Shown here: one piece after another, positions 1 to 6,965 of the stretch | Numbering within the stretch: position 1 is the first letter of the stretch | Layout of the letters: every line of letters begins with the position of its first letter | Source of the DNA: an uncultured Lachnospiraceae bacterium | GTDB taxonomy: Bacteria; Bacillota; Clostridia; Lachnospirales; Lachnospiraceae | DNA length: 24,905 nucleotides | NCBI GenBank assembly: GCA_910579495.1 | Contig: CAJTVD010000060.1 | Span: 1-24,905, forward strand | Direction of reading: 5' to 3' | Notes under the pieces: model-generated | The model's database searches: none | What the model saw: the letters and a program-made list of their open reading frames with translations, nothing else | Told to the model about the DNA's origin: nothing | Translations under genes and position numbers: made by a program

Positions 1-218
1 ATTATACAAAATTAGAGAAAAAAGTCAAATTCAAGGTTTTTCCCATGGCAAAAATCAAACCAGATTTACCCAAATGGGGTTTTAAAATGGAGGTAAATTG
101 TCCTGAAATCTGTACAATTGGGCAAGTTGTGGAAGGTGAACAAAAAAAGTTTGATTTTTGCATTTTATTTGCCGTATTGTGCAATTAAAATTGTTTAAAA
201 GCAGGTGATGTGTGAAAA
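1..218. other. Upstream region of the ABC transporter operon, no gene seen
   Basis: This A+T-rich stretch precedes the first permease and presumably holds its promoter, but no convincing -35/-10 pair stands out. A short imperfect dyad, CAATT-AA-AATTG (182-193), lies just upstream of the ribosome binding site. The only long reading frame here (minus strand, 2-184) looks random in composition and is not called. Confidence 0.5.
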
Positions 219-1247
219 ATGACTGATAAAACAAAAAAACAGCAGATTCTGTCATTTGAGATGCACATGGAAGAACAGTTTAAAGAGGGAGGTGTATTGT
301 TGAAAACAAAACAAAACAGGAAAACATTGCCGGGGAAGAAAAAGGAATCTTATTTCCAATATTTATGGAAACATAAATATCTGTATCTGATGCTGGTACC
401 GGCGCTGGCCTACTACCTGGTTTTCTGCTATTTACCAATGTATGGGGCGAGTATAGCATTTAAGGATTTTAATCCCATGCTGGGGATTATGGAAAGCCCA
501 TGGGTAGGGTTTGACGTATTTAAGGAATTATTTGGCTTAAAGAAGTTCTATGCTGTATTCTGGAATACTTTGCGGATCAGCATGGCCCGTCTGGTTTTCG
601 GGTTCCCCTTTCCCATCATTGTAGCGCTGATGCTCAATGAATTGAGGGAGGGAAGGCTAAAGAAAGGTATCCAGACCGCCATTTATGTACCCAATTTTAT
701 TTCCTGGGTGGTAGTGGGAGGCATATTGACGAACCTTCTGTCCATGGATACAGGAGTGGTCAATGGGGTAATCAAAGCCCTGGGATTTGCCCCCATTGGG
801 TTTTTAACTGACGAGAAGTATTTTGTATCCACGATGGTGGTATCTATGATCTGGAAGACCTTTGGATGGAATACCATCATTTACCTGGCGGCAATGACGG
901 GGATTGATCCCCAGCTTTATGAGGCGGCCACAGTAGATGGGGCAAACCGATGGCATAAGCTGCTTCATGTGACCATGCCCTGTATCCGCTCTACCATTGT
1001 AGTGGTACTGATTACCCGTATTGGCGGATTGATGCAGGCAGGGTTTGAACAGATTTTTGTCCTTTACCATCCAGGGGTATACAAGACGGCGGATATTATT
1101 GATACCTATGTATACAGGACAGGCCTGCAGGAAGGGAAATTTGAGATGGCAGCGGCGGTGGGGCTGTTTAAGTCCATCATCAATTTTATTTTGTTGGTAA
1201 TTGCCAATAAAACCGCCAGAATGGCGGGAGAGGAGGGCGTTTATTAA
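219..1247 (+). CDS. Lpl/YtcP-type sugar ABC transporter permease (first of pair)
   Basis: Inner-membrane permease of a carbohydrate ABC importer of the LplB type. The 342-residue protein has a basic cytoplasmic N-terminus, a first membrane helix at about residues 55-75, the PMYG sequence typical of this group, and about six helices in all. The EAA loop that contacts the ATPase is clear at about residues 235-254 (EAATVDGANRWHKLLHVTMP). The start is uncertain. ATG 219 has AGGTGAT upstream, while an in-frame TTG at 300 sits 7 bases after a stronger GAGGGAGG and gives a 315-residue protein closer to usual family length. The stop abuts the next permease, so the pair is co-translated. No ATPase gene is present; Lpl-type systems usually borrow a shared MsmK-like ATPase encoded elsewhere. 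The substrate cannot be read from sequence, but the operon context suggests a sulfated sugar or oligosaccharide. Confidence 0.9.
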   Translation: MTDKTKKQQILSFEMHMEEQFKEGGVLLKTKQNRKTLPGKKKESYFQYLWKHKYLYLMLVPALAYYLVFCYLPMYGASIAFKDFNPMLGIMESPWVGFDVFKELFGLKKFYAVFWNTLRISMARLVFGFPFPIIVALMLNELREGRLKKGIQTAIYVPNFISWVVVGGILTNLLSMDTGVVNGVIKALGFAPIGFLTDEKYFVSTMVVSMIWKTFGWNTIIYLAAMTGIDPQLYEAATVDGANRWHKLLHVTMPCIRSTIVVVLITRIGGLMQAGFEQIFVLYHPGVYKTADIIDTYVYRTGLQEGKFEMAAAVGLFKSIINFILLVIANKTARMAGEEGVY

Positions 1248-2150
1248 ATGAGGGCAAATTCTCTAAAAACCATAAAGGGCAGTGGGGTGAAAGGGTCTTG
1301 GGGAAGCAGGGTTTTTAATGCCATAAATATTACTTTGCTGATCCTGCTGGCGGTGGCAGCCTTTTATCCTTTCTGGGACTGCCTGGTGGTATCTGTTTCA
1401 TCGCTTAAAGGGTATCTGTCCACCAATGTCCACCTCTGGCCTGCCGAATGGTCCTTTGAAGGGTACAGCTATATGGCCAGGAATGCGGATTTGTGGATAT
1501 CCTATGGGAACAGTATTTTAATTACTTTAGTGGGTACGCTGGTGAATATGGTAATCACAATCATGGCAGCTTACACACTTTCCAAAAAAAATTTAAAGGG
1601 GCATCGTATTCTGATGTTTCTGGCGGTGTTTACCATGATGTTTTCAGGGGGCATTATTCCCACCTATATTGTAGTGAAGGACCTGCATCTGATGAACAGC
1701 CTGTGGTCTATGGTCCTGCCTTCTGCGGTAAACACCTACAACCTGATTGTGCTGCGCAATTTTTTTGCGGATCTGCCGGCTGAACTGGAGGAGGCGGCAT
1801 TGCTGGACGGGTGTACGGATGTGGGGGTCCTGTTCCGGGTCATGCTTCCGATTTCCAAACCTGCGGTGACAACAGTTACCCTTTTTTATGCGGTGGACCA
1901 TTGGAATGATTTCTTTTCCGCAATTATGTATATTAACAGCAGGGCAAAATGGCCTTTGCAGTTGTTCCTGCGTTCCATGCTGTTTGAAAATGATGCAGCC
2001 TATTCCGGCGGCGGTGAAAGCCTGTTTTTGTTGGGGCAACCTATGAAAATGGCGGCGGTAATGATGGCGGTCATACCGATTATGTGCGCTTACCCGTTCT
2101 TCCAGCGATACTTTGCCAAAGGTATCACTTCCGGGGCGGTGAAAGGATAA
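1248..2150 (+). CDS. Lpl/YtcP-type sugar ABC transporter permease (second of pair)
   Basis: Second membrane subunit of the importer, LplC/YtcP type, 300 residues. The first helix lies at about residues 27-47 (ITLLILLAVAAFYPFWDCLV), with further helices through the C-terminus. The EAA motif appears at about residues 181-200 (EEAALLDGCTDVGVLFRVML), followed by PISKP. The protein ends in ITSGAVKG, a C-terminal pattern common in this subfamily. Its ATG directly follows the stop of the first permease, and AGGAGGG lies 10 bases upstream inside the preceding gene. It would form the translocation pore as a heterodimer with the first permease and receive substrate from the lipoprotein encoded just downstream. 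Confidence 0.91.
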   Translation: MRANSLKTIKGSGVKGSWGSRVFNAINITLLILLAVAAFYPFWDCLVVSVSSLKGYLSTNVHLWPAEWSFEGYSYMARNADLWISYGNSILITLVGTLVNMVITIMAAYTLSKKNLKGHRILMFLAVFTMMFSGGIIPTYIVVKDLHLMNSLWSMVLPSAVNTYNLIVLRNFFADLPAELEEAALLDGCTDVGVLFRVMLPISKPAVTTVTLFYAVDHWNDFFSAIMYINSRAKWPLQLFLRSMLFENDAAYSGGGESLFLLGQPMKMAAVMMAVIPIMCAYPFFQRYFAKGITSGAVKG

Positions 2151-2184
2151 TTAGTAGCAAACGAAAAGAAAGTGAGGTATCATT

Positions 2185-3759
2185 ATGAAAAAGAAAAAAA
2201 TAACATGCCTGTTTCTGGCGGCAATGCTGGCAGCGTCCCTGGTGGGGTGCGGCACAAAGGCAGGCACGGTGCCTGGGCAAAAGGGGGAGGCATCAGGAGA
2301 CAATGGCAGTGGGGAGGCACCGGATGGCAAAGACAATACCGGCAGCGGGGAGAGGACGCCGCTTAGGTGGCTGACCACCGGTGATGCAGCCGCCCAGGTG
2401 ATTAAGGGGGACGACCGTATCATCGAAGAAATCAACAACAGGTTGGGGATTGAACTGACAGTGGAGATTGTACCCGAGGGAAATACGGAGAAGGTCAATG
2501 TGGCAATGGCTTCCGGGGATTTCCCGGATGTGGTCACAGGGGACTATGGGACCAGCGCAACCCAGCAGTGGATCGACGACGGCATGGTGATTGCGCTGAA
2601 TGGCTATATGGATGCCAATAAGGATATGGAGGCATGGCTGGAGCAATATGGATGGTCTGCAATCAATGGGAATTTTTATGGGATTCCCTTTATTACCCAG
2701 TATGACGCGGCCAATACGCTGATTGTGATGAGACAGGACTGGCTGGACCATCTGGGGATGGCGTACCCGGAAACGCTGGAGGATATGAAAGCGGTGCTGG
2801 AGGCGTTTACTTTTGGGGATCCGGATGGGAACGGGCAGGACGATACCTATGGGTATTCCGCTGAAAAGATATCCAGTGCAAATGCCACGCCTTTTGACTG
2901 GGTGTTCTTTGGCAATGGCCTGGAATATGCGGATTATGCGCTGGATGCACAGGGGCATGTGATTCCCTGGTTTGAAGACCCGTCTTTTATCCCCAGCATG
3001 GAGTACATCAAGGGGCTTTGGGACAGCGGCGTGATCGACCCGGAGATGATGCTGAACGATGCGCCCAAGAAGGAAGAAAAATTCTATCAGGGCAAAGTGG
3101 GGGCAATACCGGCTACCCTTTTCCGGCATGTGAGCCGTCATGAAAGCAACCTCAGGGAATTAAATCCTGATGCTTCTATCGTCTATGGGCATGCGCCTAA
3201 GGGGGCCGGGGGAACCTATGGGCTGAGCAAACAGGGCAAGGGCGGTAAGATTACCTGTATCACGGCTGCCTGTAAAAATCCTGGAAAAGCCGCAGAATTT
3301 ATGAATTTCATGGTTTCCGCGGAAGGGAACGGCCTGCTCCGGCTGGGCATTGAGGGGATCCATTACACCAAAGAGGGGGAACAGATTGTATTTAATGAAC
3401 AGGAGCGGGCAAAAGATGCTTTTTCTCCTGACGGCTGGGCCCATGCGCTGGCCTGGGGATCCTTCTACTGGCCATTGGAGAGCAATTATATCCCGGCCAC
3501 AGACCCCAACAGGGACAGGGTGCAGGAATCAGTGGCGCTTGCCACAGACAGCCAGGTGAAAAACCTGGTCAATAGCAGGACGGCAGCGGAGATTGAGAAG
3601 GCATCGGTGGTGGATGATGTGTTTGTACAGTATTTTAACGATATGATACAGGGAAAGATCAGCATTGAGGAAGGGACAAAGAAGCTCAGCGAAGACTGGC
3701 GTTCCCAGGGCGGCGATGAGATTCTGGAAGCAGTCAACGCCATCTATCAGGCAAAATAA
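2185..3759 (+). CDS. Extracellular solute-binding lipoprotein (LplA type)
   Basis: Substrate-binding lipoprotein of the importer, 524 residues, a usual size for the LplA group of family 1 sugar-binding proteins. A lysine-rich N-terminus and hydrophobic stretch lead to the lipobox LVGC, so Cys22 would be lipidated and anchor the protein on the outer face of the membrane. A low-complexity Gly/Ser/Asp-rich linker (about residues 24-55) follows, then the binding domain beginning near the segment PLRWLTTGDAAAQ. GTGAGG sits just upstream of the ATG. It is third in the operon after the two permeases, and a stable stem-loop follows it, as is common after highly expressed binding proteins. Aromatic residues are abundant, consistent with sugar stacking, but the ligand is unknown. 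Confidence 0.92.
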   Translation: MKKKKITCLFLAAMLAASLVGCGTKAGTVPGQKGEASGDNGSGEAPDGKDNTGSGERTPLRWLTTGDAAAQVIKGDDRIIEEINNRLGIELTVEIVPEGNTEKVNVAMASGDFPDVVTGDYGTSATQQWIDDGMVIALNGYMDANKDMEAWLEQYGWSAINGNFYGIPFITQYDAANTLIVMRQDWLDHLGMAYPETLEDMKAVLEAFTFGDPDGNGQDDTYGYSAEKISSANATPFDWVFFGNGLEYADYALDAQGHVIPWFEDPSFIPSMEYIKGLWDSGVIDPEMMLNDAPKKEEKFYQGKVGAIPATLFRHVSRHESNLRELNPDASIVYGHAPKGAGGTYGLSKQGKGGKITCITAACKNPGKAAEFMNFMVSAEGNGLLRLGIEGIHYTKEGEQIVFNEQERAKDAFSPDGWAHALAWGSFYWPLESNYIPATDPNRDRVQESVALATDSQVKNLVNSRTAAEIEKASVVDDVFVQYFNDMIQGKISIEEGTKKLSEDWRSQGGDEILEAVNAIYQAK

Positions 3760-3778
3760 CGGACAAGAAAAAGAAAGG

Positions 3779-3799
3779 GGCGGGCTCTTTAGGCCCGCC
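3779..3799 (+). other. Intercistronic stem-loop after the binding-protein gene
   Basis: A perfect 7-bp G+C-rich stem, GGCGGGC (3779-3785) with GCCCGCC (3793-3799), and a 7-base loop lie between the binding-protein gene and the sulfatase. No T-run follows. Instead the sulfatase ribosome binding site (GGAGG at 3804-3808) begins 5 bases later. This looks more like an mRNA-protecting or partial-termination hairpin, which raises binding-protein levels relative to downstream genes, than a full terminator. Confidence 0.6.
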
Positions 3800-3815
3800 T
3801 GTTGGAGGAAGGAAG

Positions 3816-5270
3816 ATGGATAAAAAACCAAATATTATATTTATTCTCACAGACGACCAGGGAGCCTGGGCGATGCACTGCGCAGGCACGCCGGAGCTGT
3901 ATACGCCGAATCTGGATAGGATAGCCCGGCAGGGGATGCGCTTTGACAATTTCTTCTGCGCGTCCCCGGTCTGTTCCCCGGCCAGGGCGTCCTTGCTTAC
4001 AGGGACAATCCCTTCTGCCCATGGGATACACGACTGGCTGCGCAGCGGGAACCTGGATGGGGAGAAATTTGCTGCCCAGGGCAAGGAGAACCCCTATGGA
4101 GGGGGCTATGGGGACGAAAAGAAACCCATTCCCTATCTGGAAGGGCAGACGGCTTATACAGATGTGCTGGCCAGGGAGGGGTATCGCTGCGCCCTGGCGG
4201 GTAAATGGCATTTGGGGGACAGTGTCCACAGCCAGCATGGATTTTCCAGATGGTATACCATTGGGCTGGGAGGGTGCTGCTATTATCACGGGGACATGGT
4301 GGAGGAGGGAGAGATTACGGTTGCCCATGGCAAATATGTGACGGAAGCCATTACCGATAAGGCGCTGGCCTATCTGGAGGAATTAAAGGAGGGCCCCTTT
4401 TACCTGTCTGTCCATTATACTGCGCCCCACTCCCCCTGGGGGGCGCAGCACCATCCCCAAAAGTGGATTGATTACTATAAAGACTGCAGTTTCAGCAGTA
4501 TCCCGGATATCCCGGACCATCCGGATATGACTACCGGGCCTGTTTATGGCACGGAAAACCGGCGGGAAAACCTGACCGGGTATTTTGCTGCCATCAGTGC
4601 AATGGATGAACAGTTAGGGAGGATTCTTGGCCGGGTGGAGGAACTGTCACTGGCAGAGGATACGCTGGTTATTTTTACGGCGGACAATGGGATGAGCATG
4701 GGCCATCATGGTATTTGGGGAAAGGGGAATGGCACCTTCCCCCAGAACATGTTTGATACGGCGGTAAAGGTTCCCTTTTTGGCGGCATGGAAGGGACATA
4801 TCCCAAAGGGGAGGGTTTCGCAGGATATGGTCAGTGCCTACGACCTTTTCCCTACGCTTTTGGAACTTACAGGCTGCCCTTATACGGAAGACAGGCCGCT
4901 TCCGGGCAAAAGCTTTGCAGGGATATTGCTGGGCAGGGAAACGGACAGGGGAGAGAATGCAGTGGTAGTATTTGACGAGTACGGGCCTGTGAGGATGATA
5001 CGCACCAGGGAATGGAAGTATATCCACAGATATCCCTATGGAAAAAATGAACTTTATGACCTGCAGGCAGACCCGGGCGAGGAGCGTAACCTGTATGGGG
5101 AAGAGTCCCTGGAAGAAAAAGCGGTGGAAATGAAAAAGCGGATGGAAAAGTGGTTTGGCTGTTATGTGGACCCGGAAATCGACGGCACCAAGGAAGGGGT
5201 CACGGGCCTGGGGCAGCTTGACAGGGCAGGCCTGTGGGCGAAGGGAACCCAGGTGTATGCACAGTCCTGA
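3816..5270 (+). CDS. Type I sulfatase, probably cytoplasmic
   Basis: Sulfate-ester hydrolase of the alkaline phosphatase/arylsulfatase superfamily, 484 residues. The start MDKKPNIIFILTDDQG gives the metal-binding Asp pair at 13-14. The activation motif CSPAR (Cys53 to Arg57) marks the cysteine that must be oxidised to formylglycine, in anaerobes usually by a radical-SAM maturase encoded elsewhere. The later FTADNG segment supplies the conserved Asp-Asn pair. There is no signal peptide or lipobox: the protein begins directly with the catalytic core strand. GGAGG lies 7 bases before the ATG. Directly behind an ABC sugar importer, the gene suggests that a sulfated sugar is taken up intact and desulfated inside. 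The substrate is unknown; the S1 subfamily was not determined. A phosphonate hydrolase activity is less likely given the intact CxPxR motif. Confidence 0.93.
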   Translation: MDKKPNIIFILTDDQGAWAMHCAGTPELYTPNLDRIARQGMRFDNFFCASPVCSPARASLLTGTIPSAHGIHDWLRSGNLDGEKFAAQGKENPYGGGYGDEKKPIPYLEGQTAYTDVLAREGYRCALAGKWHLGDSVHSQHGFSRWYTIGLGGCCYYHGDMVEEGEITVAHGKYVTEAITDKALAYLEELKEGPFYLSVHYTAPHSPWGAQHHPQKWIDYYKDCSFSSIPDIPDHPDMTTGPVYGTENRRENLTGYFAAISAMDEQLGRILGRVEELSLAEDTLVIFTADNGMSMGHHGIWGKGNGTFPQNMFDTAVKVPFLAAWKGHIPKGRVSQDMVSAYDLFPTLLELTGCPYTEDRPLPGKSFAGILLGRETDRGENAVVVFDEYGPVRMIRTREWKYIHRYPYGKNELYDLQADPGEERNLYGEESLEEKAVEMKKRMEKWFGCYVDPEIDGTKEGVTGLGQLDRAGLWAKGTQVYAQS

Positions 5271-5289
5271 TGCCGGTAAGGGTTTTCGG

Positions 5290-5529
5290 GATGGCGTGGA
5301 AGCTTTTAGCCCTGCCAGAACCTCAGCAGATGATGGCCCCCACCCTTATTACACGGAACAGCTCCTGAAAGGGCTGAAGGAGAGGGACGTGAAGGCAACC
5401 TTTTTCATTACAGGGAAAAATGTGGAGATGTATCCTGAAATTGTAAAGAAAATCCATCAGGAGGGTGCTTCAGTAATACAAATGACACTTCCACAATATC
5501 TAATGGACAGGATAACTGGGCACGCATAA
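5290..5529 (+). pseudogene. Polysaccharide deacetylase (NodB/CE4) fragment
   Basis: The frame contains DDGPHPYYTEQLLKGLKERD and then VKATFFITGKNVEMYPEIVK, a near-textbook start of a carbohydrate esterase 4 (NodB) domain. The expected TFDDGPH is changed to SADDGPH, there is no start codon or signal region of its own, and after about 60 residues the match collapses. Around 5476-5505 the bases fit an IQNHTFHNI-like continuation only if two single-base losses are assumed, after which LMDRITG resumes in the original frame. The reading frame then ends at 5529 without the rest of the domain, including the metal-binding HxxxH. The family deacetylates peptidoglycan or chitin-like polymers; this copy should be inactive. 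It overlaps the operator palindrome at its end. Confidence 0.8.
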
Positions 5530-5550
5530 TACTTGCGTGCTTTGTTGCGT
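5520..5550. promoter_or_regulatory. Candidate operator palindrome upstream of the LacI-family gene
   Basis: A perfect inverted repeat GCACGCA (5520-5526), 7-base spacer, TGCGTGC (5534-5540) lies about 140 bases before the LacI-family start. A partial third half-site, TTGCGT, follows at 5545-5550. The right arm with flanks, TTGCGTGCTTT (5533-5543), is the exact reverse complement of AAAGCACGCAA (6920-6930) in front of iolC. This shared element is the reason for calling it an operator. A possible -10 (TATGAT, 5552-5557) lies just downstream, without a clear -35. Confidence 0.6.
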
Positions 5551-5676
5551 TTATGATAAGATTGGTTATAGCATATTACCGGCAAAACCTGGGAGCGCAG
5601 GGTTAAAACATTTTGGGCTGAAAGCTGTGGGGATGATTTTTGGGCGGATCCCGGAAGGAAGGGAAGGAGGGCGCAT
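5541..5676 (+). promoter_or_regulatory. Leader region of the LacI-family regulator gene
   Basis: No gene is seen between the deacetylase remnant and the regulator. The stretch carries a TATGAT box at 5552-5557 near the palindrome and a purine-rich run ending in GGAGG (5666-5670), which sets the regulator start at 5677. Transcription probably begins near the palindrome, allowing autoregulation, but a -35 could not be assigned. Confidence 0.4.
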
Positions 5677-6696
5677 ATGGCGGTGACGATACAGCAGATT
5701 GCGGAGAAGGCGGGGGTGTCCCGGGGGACGGTGGACCGGGCATTAAATCAACGGGGGCGCATTAACCCGGAGGTGGCGGAACGGGTCTGCAAGATAGCGG
5801 AAGAGATGGGCTATGTACAGAAAGGGAGAAACAAAAAAAGCGGTAATAAGTTAAAAATAGGGGTGGTTACCCAGCTTTCCAAATCCCCCTTTATGCTGGA
5901 AGTGAACCGGGGCATTGGCCGGGCAAGGCAGGAGCTTGGGGAACGGGGGATCCAGGTAATTGTAAAAGAGGGGATTTCCGTGGATGAACAGGAACAGCTC
6001 CATGCCATTGAAGCCCTGGAGAGGGAGGGCATACAGGGGCTGGCGGTAATGCCGGCGGACAGCGAGGCTATCCGGCTGAAGCTAAACGCCCTGGCCGGGG
6101 AAAGGCAGATCCCGGTAGTTACCTTTAATTCGGACATTGCAGGGGTTAAAAGGAGCTGCTATGTGGGGATGGACAACCGGAAAAGCGGGCGCACAGCGGC
6201 GGGGCTTATGGGGATGCTTACCGGGGGGACGGGAAAAGTGCTTGTGATCACCGGTTTTTTTACCAACAATGTAAACAATAACCGGGTAGAGGGCTTTATT
6301 GAAGAACTGAAAAAATCCTTCCCGGCGTTGCAGGTGGCGGGGGTCCACGGAAGCTTTGACGATGAGGGGGAAGTGGAAAAAATTATTATTGATACCATGA
6401 TGAATGTGCCGGGAATCAACGGGCTGTTCGTGGTCTCCGCAGGCCAGGCGGGGATTGCCAGGGCCTTTGAAAAACTCCGCCTGGAAAGAAGGCCCTATAC
6501 CATTATTTATGACCTGACCCCCAGGAACCGGGAGGCGCTTAGCGTGGGGACGGCGGATTTTCTCATTGACCAGAACGGATATGTGCAAGGATACGAGCCG
6601 CCCTTTATCCTTATGGACATTTTGCAGAAAAAATGCCTGCCGGAGCAGGAATGCAGGTATACAGATATTAACATTAAAACGAAATACAATATTTAA
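5677..6696 (+). CDS. LacI-family transcriptional regulator, likely of the iol operon
   Basis: DNA-binding regulator of 339 residues. The N-terminal helix-turn-helix is clear: TIQQIAEKAGVSRGTVDRAL at residues 3-22, then the hinge-helix region ending near residue 50. The VSRGTVDRAL variant typifies LacI members with a ribose-binding-protein-like effector domain. That domain begins at about residue 60 with LKIGVVTQLSKSPFM and runs to the C-terminus, where QNGYVQGYEPPFI is typical of this group. ATG 5677 is 6 bases after GGAGG. The gene stands between the transporter/sulfatase block and iolC, and matching GCACGCAA-type elements occur upstream of it and of iolC. That implies control of the inositol operon with an inositol-pathway intermediate as effector. 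A role in controlling the upstream transporter is possible, but no copy of the element was found there. Confidence 0.9.
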   Translation: MAVTIQQIAEKAGVSRGTVDRALNQRGRINPEVAERVCKIAEEMGYVQKGRNKKSGNKLKIGVVTQLSKSPFMLEVNRGIGRARQELGERGIQVIVKEGISVDEQEQLHAIEALEREGIQGLAVMPADSEAIRLKLNALAGERQIPVVTFNSDIAGVKRSCYVGMDNRKSGRTAAGLMGMLTGGTGKVLVITGFFTNNVNNNRVEGFIEELKKSFPALQVAGVHGSFDDEGEVEKIIIDTMMNVPGINGLFVVSAGQAGIARAFEKLRLERRPYTIIYDLTPRNREALSVGTADFLIDQNGYVQGYEPPFILMDILQKKCLPEQECRYTDINIKTKYNI

Positions 6697-6869
6697 CGGG
6701 CTTAAGGCATGGGAACCGCCTAAGGGGGGTGCGTGCGAAAGCGTGCTATTATTGGGAAAGAGTGTGCGAAAGGAAAACAGTTCCATGGGCCAATTGGGCC
6801 AGTCCTTTGGGGTGAAGGGAAAAACGGGCGTTGCCTCTGTATTTTATGTATAAAATGTACAGTTTTTTC
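6697..6869. other. Intergenic region with repeated GCGTGC and GTGCGAAAG elements
   Basis: No gene is seen. GCGTGC occurs at 6731-6736 and 6741-6746, and GTGCGAAAG occurs at 6733-6741 and 6764-6772, 31 bases apart, about three helical turns. An imperfect stem, CTTAAGGC (6701-6708) with GCCTAAGG (6718-6725), lacks a T-run and is a poor terminator. These GCGTGC blocks resemble the core of the proposed operators nearby. Confidence 0.45.
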
Positions 6870-6898
6870 TTGCATTTTTTTGCATTACGTGCTATTAT
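6870..6898 (+). promoter_or_regulatory. Candidate iol operon promoter
   Basis: TTGCAT (6870-6875) and TATTAT (6893-6898) are separated by exactly 17 bases and lie about 70 bases before iolC. The -10 is close to consensus; the -35 keeps only TTG. A second TTGCAT at 6880-6885 has no matching -10. An ATTACGTGCT element (6884-6893) overlaps the start of the -10 and mirrors AGCACGCAAT downstream with one mismatch. Confidence 0.5.
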
Positions 6899-6919
6899 AA
6901 ATAATAACAAATGAAGGAA

Positions 6920-6949
6920 AAAGCACGCAATAAATAAAATTGCACGCAA
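6920..6949. promoter_or_regulatory. Tandem GCACGCAA operator candidates before iolC
   Basis: GCACGCAA occurs twice in direct orientation, at 6923-6930 and 6942-6949, 19 bases apart. The first copy belongs to AAAGCACGCAA (6920-6930), shared exactly on the opposite strand with the regulator's upstream palindrome. The second reads TTGCACGCAA (6940-6949), itself a TTGC/GCAA dyad. Both lie downstream of the proposed -10 and end a few bases before the iolC ribosome binding site, which suits a repressor roadblock. Confidence 0.58.
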
Positions 6950-6965
6950 AATGGAGGGAAGAAAG

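Noticed and set aside
2..184. Minus-strand 60-codon frame at the left edge
   Set aside because: Low-complexity, A+T-rich, no convincing start signal and no recognisable sequence.
182..193. Operator for the LacI-family protein upstream of the ABC transporter
   Set aside because: The CAATT/AATTG dyad does not share the GCACGCAA core, so regulation of the transporter by this protein is not supported by sequence.
2293..3141. Long minus-strand reading frame opposite the solute-binding protein gene
   Set aside because: It is the shadow of a well-supported + strand lipoprotein gene, has no ribosome binding site of note and a composition rich in His, Pro and Ile typical of antisense frames.
6701..6725. 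Terminator after the LacI-family gene
   Set aside because: The stem has an internal A-A mismatch and no T-run follows.
6082..6786. Minus-strand 234-codon frame opposite the LacI-family gene
   Set aside because: Antisense shadow of a clear regulator gene with no recognisable domain.
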